From a virus, in IMG/VR virus record IMGVR_UViG_3300021365_000041, positions 1-38,685 of that record: a stretch of 38,685 bases of DNA, one strand, 5' to 3'. The position numbers were made by a program, and so were the translations under genes. Under the pieces are notes generated by a model that was not told the origin of the DNA, did not search any database, and saw only the letters and a program-made list of their open reading frames with translations. Shown one piece after another: positions 1 through 7,033 of this stretch. Each line of letters opens with the position of its first letter. The first letter of the stretch is position 1.

Positions 1-637
1 CATATCCTTGCCATACATCCATCTTGTTTGTTGGTATATCATTTTTGCGTTGCTTGTTTGCTTTGTACAAGTCCAAATCGTAATCACTGAAGTCTGCATG
101 CGGCCAGTGATCTAGATCATCCAATCTATCAAATTTTCCGTTGTAGGTTTCTCGTAGTAGTTCAATGATACTGGCCTCACCGTCACCAGTGATAATCTCA
201 TCGCAGAGATTGTTGTCCCTGTACTGGGCACCTACATCATATACATCCCCGCTTAGGCCTGCACCGCCAAGAACAATTCTAACATCAGTGCTTTTTTTAC
301 GGATACTCATACAAAGCAGTTTGGCTATTTTATGACTCTCAAAACTGAAAACACTTATGCCTATCCACTTAGGGCCAAGTGCAAGCATTTGATCTGCCCA
401 ATCATCTGCTTCCTGTTTCATGATAGCATAGGATTCAGGATCATTTGTTTCCAGTACCAGCCATTGATCAAGTTGATCCCACATTGGTGTTCCAAAGTAT
501 TTGTCATGGAACTGGATTACAAAGTCAAGGGTTGCAGCAGTATAACCAGCAGCCTGTACGCTTGCTTTGATTAATGCAGGGGCGGCTGGCGGATAATATA
601 TGCTCATCCTTGGTATACTGCAGATTACAATATCCAT
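1..637 (-). CDS. B12-binding-domain protein, probably a cobalamin-dependent radical SAM enzyme (3' part outside window)
   Basis: The first 212 codons are visible; the stop lies beyond the window edge. The ATG at 637 is fixed by an in-frame TGA a few codons upstream. The visible part reads as the Rossmann-like cobalamin-binding domain that precedes many radical SAM cores: PPAAPALIKASVQAAGY (residues 16-32), WIGISVFSFES (91-101), VLGGAGLSG (122-130) and GDGEASIIELL (151-161). The DFSDYD stretch near residue 182 resembles the linker usually found before the radical SAM barrel. The B12-ligating DxHxxG motif is not evident, as in many such domains. The CxxxCxxC motif would lie outside the window, so the radical SAM assignment is inference from family architecture. 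It is the last visible gene of the accessory cassette, 37 nt after the preceding radical SAM gene, with its own late-promoter-like box. Confidence 0.75.
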   Translation of the reverse strand, partial: MDIVICSIPRMSIYYPPAAPALIKASVQAAGYTAATLDFVIQFHDKYFGTPMWDQLDQWLVLETNDPESYAIMKQEADDWADQMLALGPKWIGISVFSFESHKIAKLLCMSIRKKSTDVRIVLGGAGLSGDVYDVGAQYRDNNLCDEIITGDGEASIIELLRETYNGKFDRLDDLDHWPHADFSDYDLDLYKANKQRKNDIPTNKMDVWQGY

Positions 638-665
638 TTTTGTTCACTTAGTTTTTGCATAATCA

Positions 666-673
666 TATTTATC
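666..673 (-). promoter_or_regulatory. Possible T4-type late promoter box (GATAAATA)
   Basis: On the minus strand this reads GATAAATA, one mismatch from the T4 late consensus TATAAATA. It lies 28 nt upstream of the B12-protein start at 637 and just after the stop codon of the preceding gene. The spacing is like that of the better box at 9549-9556. A 7/8 match in AT-rich DNA can occur by chance, so position is the main support. Confidence 0.4.
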
Positions 674-674
674 T

Positions 675-2027
675 TTACAGGTTTTCATACCAGTTACTGA
701 GACTGGCAAAAGTACTTGAAAAGTTTTTGTTTCTTCTGACATCGTATTGCTGATAAAACTTTTTAAAGTCATTGTGCAATTTTGGCATGTCAAATGAATC
801 ACTGTGCGGAGTCTTAACAACATCAAGATAGTCTATCAATCTCTGAACTTGCTGGGTTTCAAATTCATGTAATAGTTCGCTGTGTTTGTTTGCATCAAAC
901 CATGTTTGTAGACGATTTTTATGCAGTGTACGAATTTCATCTGGTAATACCAGTGGCGATTGGAAACTGGGGAAACGCAGTATGTTCAGTGTAATACAGG
1001 GAAAGTCTCTGCCATACTGTGTTTTTATGCTCATCAGGTAGTCCAAAAACTCTGGCAGTGTTTCCAAGCACAATGCGTTAACAGTACACATGTTATGCAA
1101 GCCTTGCAATTTACCCGAGCCTGCTAGCAAATGCACGTTCCTTGTCCATGTGCTCCATTCCAAGCCATCACGAATATATTCTGCTTGTGGACCCATACTT
1201 TCATTGCTTGTATAAATGTTAAGTGGTGCGCTGTCTGCTCTGTCTAACAGTTTCAGTACGTCATGACTCTCCAGTCCAAGGTTGCTGTTTATTGCAAGAG
1301 TGGTTTTGCTTGCACCTTTGTTTTCCTTGAACCAGTCTAACAGTTTCCACAGGTGTCCGCTCATCATTGGCTCGCCGCCAGTGATACGCAGTTCTTCAAG
1401 TGTCTTGTGTAAGTCGCTTTCCCACCATTTGAAAAATGCTTCAATGTAAGGATTGGTTTCATTGTAACTGTAACGCTGAGAACTTTCATGTTCATGTGTA
1501 TAATGATTGCGCCCGTCACTGATTAGATTTTCGTAGCCGCCGTGCTTTTTTAAATCCTTAACCCATGTGGTGCTAAATGCAGGATTACAATAACTGCAAG
1601 CAAACTGACAAGTTCTATCAAATGCAATTTCCAGTGTTTTGAGATCAACATCCTCATTGTAATCAAGGCTGTGTGCAGCTTGTAGATCTTCATCAGTGTA
1701 GATTACGGATTTGTAAACCCTATCACTGATATTGTCTCTGCCAATATCTTCAATTTTCCAACAGTATTCGCAACCACCAGGGCGTTCGCCGCACTGCATT
1801 TTTCGGCGTTCTTCTTTTTTCTGTGGTGTATTGTGCAATGCTTTTGGATTTGCTATTACATCTTCAACACTTACATAGTGCGGAAGTGGATGGTGACAAC
1901 TGGTAGTCATACCACTGCCTAACCATATGGTAGCATTGTACCACTTGGCTCCGCACATGCTTGAACTAAGTGGATCAAGAACCCGTTGTTTATACTGTAG
2001 ATCAGTTTCGTTATATGGCTTTGGCAT
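675..2027 (-). CDS. Radical SAM protein with N-terminal twitch-like domain (450 aa)
   Basis: This is a radical SAM enzyme of the type with a cysteine-rich twitch-like region before the catalytic barrel. The N-terminal region has Cys25, Cys44 (in SCHHP), Cys79 and a CEYC pair at 86/89, presumably ligands for an auxiliary iron-sulfur cluster. The radical SAM motif CQFACSYC (C140, C144, C147) binds the [4Fe-4S] cluster. ITGGEPMM at 215-222 is the SAM-contacting GGEP motif. The C-terminal tail is basic and aromatic, with DVRRNKNF near residue 429. The substrate is unknown; related SPASM/twitch enzymes modify peptides or proteins. The next gene upstream (2043-3479) is a paralog with the same motif order, 15 nt away. 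The ATG at 2027 has only a weak Shine-Dalgarno sequence, suggesting coupling to the upstream gene. Confidence 0.88.
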   Translation of the reverse strand: MPKPYNETDLQYKQRVLDPLSSSMCGAKWYNATIWLGSGMTTSCHHPLPHYVSVEDVIANPKALHNTPQKKEERRKMQCGERPGGCEYCWKIEDIGRDNISDRVYKSVIYTDEDLQAAHSLDYNEDVDLKTLEIAFDRTCQFACSYCNPAFSTTWVKDLKKHGGYENLISDGRNHYTHEHESSQRYSYNETNPYIEAFFKWWESDLHKTLEELRITGGEPMMSGHLWKLLDWFKENKGASKTTLAINSNLGLESHDVLKLLDRADSAPLNIYTSNESMGPQAEYIRDGLEWSTWTRNVHLLAGSGKLQGLHNMCTVNALCLETLPEFLDYLMSIKTQYGRDFPCITLNILRFPSFQSPLVLPDEIRTLHKNRLQTWFDANKHSELLHEFETQQVQRLIDYLDVVKTPHSDSFDMPKLHNDFKKFYQQYDVRRNKNFSSTFASLSNWYENL

Positions 2028-2042
2028 ATCAGTATGTATCGC

Positions 2043-3479
2043 TTATTGGTTGTTGGCGTGATATTTGCATTGTTCCCACCAGTCTTTCATATCTGGGAAG
2101 GTGTTTAGAAAGTCTGTGCCTCTACGTCTGTCATGTTCATTGAAGAATCTGTAAAAGTCTGCTTTGTTGCGATTGATGTACTCTGGATCTAGTTTTTGCC
2201 CATCGCGCATCCAGGCAATGTCTCTGTCCAGTCTAGCAACTTCATAGTCTTTGAAACCGTGGAAACGTGTGGCTTCTGTTTCTAGTTTGTCTTGCATCCA
2301 AGTCTTGAGCATGTCTAGTTCATGAACATAACTCTCTGGCAATAACTGCAAACTCTGCCAGCTAGGTGTGCGCAATACAGGAGTATCAAACCAAACTCTT
2401 TGATAGGTTTTGCTATATATCTGACGCAAGCCCAAAATAGCAGCAAACAAATCTTGTAATGTGGTTACACTCAAGTTGTTCATTGTTATAATAAATGTTA
2501 CACTGTTACGTTCTGGGATATCATTGAGAAACTGGTTTACTCTATCCCATAGCAAGTTGAAGTCTAAGCCATGACGCATGTATTCTGCTTGTGCAAACAT
2601 TCCATCAAGGCTCACATACTGCATAAAGTGTTCTACACGACCTTGTTCTTCACACAGCATGGTTACATAACCTTTATAGCGTTGCCATAGTTTTTCTTCT
2701 ACGCTGAAATTTGATGTTGTGCTTAGGTGCAGTTTGGGATTTGGATTTGCTAGCACATGATCAAAAACTCGGTATGTGTTTTTGTCCATCATTGGTTCAC
2801 CACCAGTCATCCTAAAGTGCTCCAGTTCAGGATAAAGCGTGGGCCACCATTCCCAGAATGCATCAACATAGGGATTGTGTTCTCTCGCTGGTATTGGTCT
2901 GCGTTCTCCTTGAAAGTGTGCAGGATCATTGTGCGGCGTTGATGTTGGCCAAGCGCCATGCTTTTCTGTTTCAGCCATCCAAGTCGAGCTGTACTGTGGT
3001 GAGCAATAGCTACAACTTAGGTTGCATGCGCTGTTAAAGTCTACTTCTACATAACTAGGCGTAATGTCTTGATCCCAATTTGCATTTGTAATAGTTTCAA
3101 AATCTTTGATTGCCCAAGGTTCGCCACTGCGATAATGTCTGTCACTGAGCTTTCCGTTGTCTTCCATTTTCCAGCAATAGTCACATTCTGGAGGGCGCAC
3201 ACCCTCAAGCATCATTTTTCTCTGTTGCTTTTTGTAGTCTGTGTTGTGTAATGCACTAGGGTTGGTTTTGATTGCTTCAGCATCTGCTCTGTGCAACGGC
3301 GGATGATAGCAACTGTTGTTCATGCCAGTTGTTAGATGCAGGCTAAGTTGCTTCCATTTAGCCAAACACATGCTAGGACTTACAGTGTCTAGTTTTTGTT
3401 GTGCAATTTCAGCATCACTGAGGAACTTGCTTTTAAAGTCGGCATCAACTTCGTCGCCTTTATTTTGTTTGATTACCAA
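2043..3479 (-). CDS. Radical SAM protein with N-terminal twitch-like domain, paralog of the next gene (478 aa)
   Basis: It has the same architecture as its downstream neighbour: Cys38 (MCLAKW), Cys57 (SCYHP) and a CDYC pair at 99/102. The radical SAM motif is CNLSCSYC (C152, C156, C159) and the GGEP motif is at 226-229. Both proteins share the pattern NPxALHNT...K..RRKM before the cysteine pair and a tail with basic and aromatic residues, so a duplication is likely. The start is a TTG at 3479 preceded by AGGAG about 9 nt away; no useful in-frame ATG exists nearby. It overlaps the stop of the upstream glycosyltransferase-like gene by 7 nt, which indicates translational coupling. The function in the phage is unknown; modification of a peptide or protein is inferred from the enzyme class. 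Confidence 0.88.
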   Translation of the reverse strand: MVIKQNKGDEVDADFKSKFLSDAEIAQQKLDTVSPSMCLAKWKQLSLHLTTGMNNSCYHPPLHRADAEAIKTNPSALHNTDYKKQQRKMMLEGVRPPECDYCWKMEDNGKLSDRHYRSGEPWAIKDFETITNANWDQDITPSYVEVDFNSACNLSCSYCSPQYSSTWMAETEKHGAWPTSTPHNDPAHFQGERRPIPAREHNPYVDAFWEWWPTLYPELEHFRMTGGEPMMDKNTYRVFDHVLANPNPKLHLSTTSNFSVEEKLWQRYKGYVTMLCEEQGRVEHFMQYVSLDGMFAQAEYMRHGLDFNLLWDRVNQFLNDIPERNSVTFIITMNNLSVTTLQDLFAAILGLRQIYSKTYQRVWFDTPVLRTPSWQSLQLLPESYVHELDMLKTWMQDKLETEATRFHGFKDYEVARLDRDIAWMRDGQKLDPEYINRNKADFYRFFNEHDRRRGTDFLNTFPDMKDWWEQCKYHANNQ

Positions 3480-4399
3480 CCTTCTTGACTCCTAATGACA
3501 TCAATCTCACGAGTCATAATTGTTTGATTGTTCCAGTTACTGCGATAGTGGTGTTTGAAAAATTTGCTTTGATCTGGAGCGAGCACATTCATTGGCAAAT
3601 CCAGTTGTGTGTGCAACGCATTATTGTACAAACTAACTATTTCACCAGGCGATAAGTGTTTAATTTCTTCCCACATATTTTCCAAGTTGTCAAACCATTG
3701 CACTTCAGTGTGATCCCACTCAGTGAGCATGGTTTTATATGTACCTAGCCTTGCCCCGGCAATGGCCCACAATCCATGTTCTGTATCTGCGCCGATGTTT
3801 TGCCAAATAGTCAAGTGATCAAGATTGCGACTGTGTACTTTATCTTTGAACTCGCCAGTGCTAGGCTTGCGTCCTCTGTCAAGACACATCTTTACACCTT
3901 CACGGAATCCAGCTCGCCACGCATGTTTAGCACTGCCGCCTGGATAGGTGGTGCTATAACAATTGTACATTGGCCAATACAGATCATCAAAACAAAATTC
4001 CACATCAGTTTCATCCGCGCCTTCGCTAGCTTCGTGTGTTCGCATGTTGTTTACAAATGTTTTTGTCCATGAGCTTATGCCACCGTTGCCGTACATAAGT
4101 CCATTGATGTCGTTTCTGGCACGCCAGCGATAGACTGCCTGTTCGTATTGATCAGTTTTGTATTCAATTGTTTCGTTGAAAAAACCTTCTGCAGGCAAGT
4201 TGTCGCCGTCAATCAAGATAAAGCGTTCGGTATCACTGGCGGCAGCGACGGCTTTGTGGGCAGCATCGCTACCTTTAACATTGTCAACACGCTTTGCCCA
4301 AGGCACCATATTGCGTATCTTTATCCAGAATTCTTCTTTTTGTGGTTCATCATAACTTAAATAAATGCAGTCTAAGTCTGCGATATCAATTGATTTCAC
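3473..4399 (-). CDS. Glycosyltransferase-like protein, GT-A type (308 aa)
   Basis: The N-terminus reads as a GT-A nucleotide-diphospho-sugar-binding fold. A first strand CIYLSYDEP (11-19) is followed by VPWAKRVDNVKGSDAAHKA (32-50) and RFILIDGDN (59-67). DGD at 64-66 fits the metal-binding DxD motif. The remainder, rich in Trp and aromatic residues, is not recognised. The start is a GTG at 4399 with GGGAGAAG upstream, and the gene overlaps the preceding secreted-protein gene by 14 nt. Its place between other glycosyltransferase-like genes and radical SAM genes suggests a shared modification pathway. Sugar donor and acceptor cannot be told. The family assignment is from motif only; the DxD is the strongest evidence. 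Confidence 0.6.
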   Translation of the reverse strand: MKSIDIADLDCIYLSYDEPQKEEFWIKIRNMVPWAKRVDNVKGSDAAHKAVAAASDTERFILIDGDNLPAEGFFNETIEYKTDQYEQAVYRWRARNDINGLMYGNGGISSWTKTFVNNMRTHEASEGADETDVEFCFDDLYWPMYNCYSTTYPGGSAKHAWRAGFREGVKMCLDRGRKPSTGEFKDKVHSRNLDHLTIWQNIGADTEHGLWAIAGARLGTYKTMLTEWDHTEVQWFDNLENMWEEIKHLSPGEIVSLYNNALHTQLDLPMNVLAPDQSKFFKHHYRSNWNNQTIMTREIDVIRSQEGW

Positions 4400-4748
4400 T
4401 CGGTACTTCTCCCATCCAGGGGCTAAAATCTTTTCCGTTAATCAGTAAGCACACCCAAGGATCGCCCGGAACCTTGCTCAACACTGTCCAGCTACCTTCT
4501 TCTGGATTCACATACATCCATATATCTGCTACCATATTCTTTCGTAAAGCAGTTGATTTGAGAATCACCTTCCCAGTTGCAAAAGCCAATTCTTCATACT
4601 TGTCTGGCATTGCTCGTGCTTCCGGACTGTCTTTTTGACACATCACATCAACACCCAGTGATACAAATTGCTCTTTGTCGTCTACTTGTGCTTGCAATGG
4701 ACTAGCAAGCATCAAGAAAAAACAAAATACGCCTGCTAATCTTTTCAT
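4386..4748 (-). CDS. Small secreted protein with N-terminal signal peptide (120 aa)
   Basis: The N-terminus MKRLAGVFCFFLMLASPLQA is a classic Sec signal peptide: two basic residues, a hydrophobic core, then a small-residue cleavage region around residue 20. There is no lipobox cysteine, so export to the periplasm rather than lipidation is likely. The mature part of about 100 residues is acidic at first and has two cysteines (in VMCQKD and PWVCLL), which could form a disulfide. No known domain is recognised. The ATG at 4748 has a strong AAAGGAG Shine-Dalgarno sequence. It follows a 25-nt gap, one of the few gaps in the cassette. A phage-encoded periplasmic protein among glycosyltransferases may act on the host envelope, but that is inference. 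Confidence 0.75.
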   Translation of the reverse strand: MKRLAGVFCFFLMLASPLQAQVDDKEQFVSLGVDVMCQKDSPEARAMPDKYEELAFATGKVILKSTALRKNMVADIWMYVNPEEGSWTVLSKVPGDPWVCLLINGKDFSPWMGEVPSEIN

Positions 4749-4770
4749 AATAGTTCTCCTTTATACAGAC

Positions 4771-4778
4771 TATTTACT
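4771..4778 (-). promoter_or_regulatory. Weak late-promoter-like box (AGTAAATA)
   Basis: The minus strand reads AGTAAATA, keeping the TAAATA core of the T4 late box with two mismatches upstream of it. It lies 22 nt before the start of the secreted-protein gene, in one of the few non-overlapping junctions of the cassette. Position is suggestive; the match is weak. Confidence 0.25.
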
Positions 4779-5115
4779 CTGCATAGTATGTTTTAATCCC
4801 CCATTTGGTATCACTGTTAGGTTCAACAATCATTACATTATCTGCTCTACAACCTGTTCCTGCGTTGCTTGGCACAAGTTTTGTCCAACTGACTGCGTCA
4901 ATAAGTCGCTGGATAATGCCGTTTCGTATCACTAGATCATAACGCCCTTGAGCATATTGTTCAGCAGTGACTTCAATAAAATCGCCTTCAAGCTCTTCCA
5001 TTGTGTATGCAATAGGCTCTCCTGTTTCTTTATTATAGTACAATCTATATTCAAAGTCAACCTTAATATCTGGTATTGACTGATTGAATAATTTTGCAAA
5101 CTCAACAGGATCCAT
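4774..5115 (-). CDS. Hypothetical protein (113 aa)
   Basis: This is a small acidic, soluble protein without signal peptide or membrane segment. It has a Glu-rich middle (EELEGDFIEVTAEQYAQGRYD, near residues 40-60) and two closely spaced features, TGCRADNVM and WGIKTYYAE, at the C-terminus. I do not recognise the family. The ATG at 5115 has AGGAG about 6 nt upstream. It overlaps the upstream glycosyltransferase-like gene by 14 nt and so belongs to the same translational unit. The context suggests an accessory role in the modification cassette; nothing in the sequence gives a function. Confidence 0.6.
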   Translation of the reverse strand: MDPVEFAKLFNQSIPDIKVDFEYRLYYNKETGEPIAYTMEELEGDFIEVTAEQYAQGRYDLVIRNGIIQRLIDAVSWTKLVPSNAGTGCRADNVMIVEPNSDTKWGIKTYYAE

Positions 5116-5884
5116 AACATTCTCCTAACTTTTGTGCTAGTTCTTTGTTATGATAGTGTACAAAGCCAGACTGGTTATGTCCATTGATTCTGAGTACACC
5201 ATTATGGACTTCCCATACCAACTCTTTGGTCCAATCTTCGGCGCTGGTGCCAAGCATTGCTGGTTTCATGTGTACAATCTGAGGTCCTACTCCTGGAGTA
5301 ACAAAATCTTCACTGTTCAGTGCATAGATTAAATCTGTACTGGCTACTTCGTCCTGCCCTCCCTTGATGTTCTGTTTAATCTCATCCCAATTTTGAAAAC
5401 ACTGTTTTACATTGTTGAAAAACTGCAATGCTTCAACACTCTTTCGCCAATAGGTAACAGCATTATAAACATCAGGTAGGTTGTTATAGTCAAATATTTT
5501 TCTGTAACGACGACTGGTAGCAGTGACATTGTGGAAGTTCCGTGCGCCAGTACTGATCCACAGTGGCTTGTTACGATACAGTGTCCACCAATGATCAATT
5601 GGGCCGCTGACTATCATATCAGCTTCAAGTTTTACAGTTTCGTGAAAGGGACTAGCATGATACACTTGCCAGTCAGTACTCCAGCCGCCCGAGTTACCGT
5701 GTGGGAAAGGTCTAACATAATCAAACAGTGTATTTTGATAATCTTCTTTGTCAGTTACCAAACAAATTTTTGCATCAGCATGCCAGTGTTTGAGACTTTT
5801 TGCTAGTGTTTCCGCACAACTGATATAATCAACAGACTGTGATGTTCCGGCAACAATTAGGTAACCTTTATCTGCTTCATACAT
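5102..5884 (-). CDS. Glycosyltransferase-like protein, GT-A/GT8-like (260 aa)
   Basis: The start GYLIVAGTSQSVDYISCAETLAKSL fits the first strand and helix of a GT-A fold (residues 7-31). KICLVTDKED (39-48) is the second strand, and VKLEADMIV (84-92) occupies the position of the metal-binding DxD motif in glycogenin-like enzymes, here reduced to E-A-D. VHMKPAML and FVHYHNKE near the C-terminus could supply the late histidine ligand typical of that group. The start ATG at 5884 overlaps the end of the upstream paralog-like gene by 8 nt. Donor and acceptor are unknown. The weakened DxD leaves open an altered metal dependence or a non-catalytic role. Confidence 0.6.
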   Translation of the reverse strand: MYEADKGYLIVAGTSQSVDYISCAETLAKSLKHWHADAKICLVTDKEDYQNTLFDYVRPFPHGNSGGWSTDWQVYHASPFHETVKLEADMIVSGPIDHWWTLYRNKPLWISTGARNFHNVTATSRRYRKIFDYNNLPDVYNAVTYWRKSVEALQFFNNVKQCFQNWDEIKQNIKGGQDEVASTDLIYALNSEDFVTPGVGPQIVHMKPAMLGTSAEDWTKELVWEVHNGVLRINGHNQSGFVHYHNKELAQKLGECYGSC

Positions 5885-6659
5885 ACAGTTTCTCCAGATA
5901 ACTTTTACACATTATATGCAAATCGTGATTCCTAACACAAATACGCTTTTTGAGATTGTTAACAGTATAAGTGATCCACCAAGTGTTGTCAATCTGTTCA
6001 ACTTCTAATTCAGTGTCTACATTGAGAAGTGGCCACGGAATTTCGCATTGATGTGGATGAGTGTTTCCGTTACACAGCAGCAGAGCAATGCTTAGTGCAT
6101 AGTCATTGCGAAACTGGCGACTGTTGAATCCAAATAGGTTTGCGTAATGGGAGTAATTTTGTTCTACCATTTTCCATACTGCAAAAACATCTTGTGTAAA
6201 CTGACTATGACGATCAAAAATAACAACAGTGGCCCACCACATGTGTGTATTTTTTGTACCAAATGTTTGCAATCTTGGTTCGAGCTGTAAACTTTGAACA
6301 CTTCTGTGACATAAAAATGGCTGTGTACTTTCTAACATAGGCAACAGGTCTGCACTGTTAAGCATGTAGTCTGTGTCAACCAACAGTGTGCGATCATAGT
6401 GACTGAGATCAAGAGCCGCATTACGGCCAAAGTTAAACCATGTAGTTGCCGCATTGCGATCAGCGAAAAATCTTCGATTGGTATCTGGACCGCGTTCAAC
6501 TATAACTTCTCTGTTGAAAACGTCACAGTCAACAGGGTTGTCAGTAACCAAGGTAACTGGAATATCTAGATATTTTTTTATTCGTGTAGCACATTCGACA
6601 GCAAGTTTGGTGTATTTTATTTCGCTGTCAAAAGCAAAGAGTAAAGCACCAGTGGTCAT
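5877..6659 (-). CDS. Glycosyltransferase-like protein, GT-A type (260 aa)
   Basis: The N-terminus ALLFAFDSEIKYTKLAVECA (5-24) followed by VTLVTDNP (35-42) is a GT-A style nucleotide-sugar domain. TLLVDTDYM at 91-99 carries a clean DxD motif (D95, D97). WWATVVIFDR and FRNDYALSIAL in the second half resemble the acceptor-side regions of small glycosyltransferases. The length equals that of the next gene downstream and both share the LVTD strand, so they may be distant paralogs. The start ATG overlaps the upstream stop as ATGA. It is probably a cytoplasmic enzyme that decorates a phage or host glycan or protein; the substrate is not predictable. Confidence 0.65.
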   Translation of the reverse strand: MTTGALLFAFDSEIKYTKLAVECATRIKKYLDIPVTLVTDNPVDCDVFNREVIVERGPDTNRRFFADRNAATTWFNFGRNAALDLSHYDRTLLVDTDYMLNSADLLPMLESTQPFLCHRSVQSLQLEPRLQTFGTKNTHMWWATVVIFDRHSQFTQDVFAVWKMVEQNYSHYANLFGFNSRQFRNDYALSIALLLCNGNTHPHQCEIPWPLLNVDTELEVEQIDNTWWITYTVNNLKKRICVRNHDLHIMCKSYLEKLYV

Positions 6660-6961
6660 CTTTGTTTAGAAATTTCCTCATACTCAGCTTGCCAAGCATT
6701 CATTTGCTCTTGCCAACGCTGCATTGCTAACTGTTTAAGTTCAGGAGGGTTTACACTAACAGGAGTGTTGTAAAAATCTTCAAACACTGCTTGTGATTCG
6801 TTGCAACATTCACACAACACAATCAACTCTGGTGATGCTTTCCACATACCACCATTGTGTGCAAAAAGCATTTTGGCTTGATATGTTTCTCGCAACACCT
6901 GTCTTGCTTGTTGATGATCAAATCTTGTTTTTATATTTTGGCTGAGTTCATCTGTTTGCAT
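6656..6961 (-). CDS. Hypothetical protein after tail-fibre block, possible fibre chaperone (101 aa)
   Basis: This is a small, mainly helical and charged protein. A central segment MLFAHNGGMWKASPELI (31-47) is followed by a cysteine cluster CECC (50-53) and a Gln/Trp-rich C-terminal helix ending EEISKQR. I do not recognise a named family. Similar small genes commonly follow fibre genes in tailed phages, where some act as fibre-assembly chaperones; that role is inference from position only. The gene begins 16 nt beyond the poly-U tract of the terminator at 6978-7009, has a poor Shine-Dalgarno sequence and no visible promoter, so it seems to depend on read-through. Its stop overlaps the next start as ATGA. 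Confidence 0.6.
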   Translation of the reverse strand: MQTDELSQNIKTRFDHQQARQVLRETYQAKMLFAHNGGMWKASPELIVLCECCNESQAVFEDFYNTPVSVNPPELKQLAMQRWQEQMNAWQAEYEEISKQR

Positions 6962-6977
6962 AATTTTACTTAGCCAT

Positions 6978-7009
6978 AAAAAAACCCTAGTTAATAAAAA
7001 CTAGGGTTT
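6978..7009 (-). terminator. Rho-independent terminator of the fibre/structural block
   Basis: Minus strand: a perfect 10-bp stem (AAACCCTAGT pairing with ACTAGGGTTT; arms at 7000-7009 and 6982-6991) with an 8-nt A/T loop, running directly into a run of seven T residues (complement of 6978-6984). It lies 25 nt after the stop of the fibre-like gene at 7034. The T-run is present only on the minus-strand side, which gives the orientation. Confidence 0.9.
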
Positions 7010-7033
7010 GTTATTTTTATTAGTTAGTTGTTA

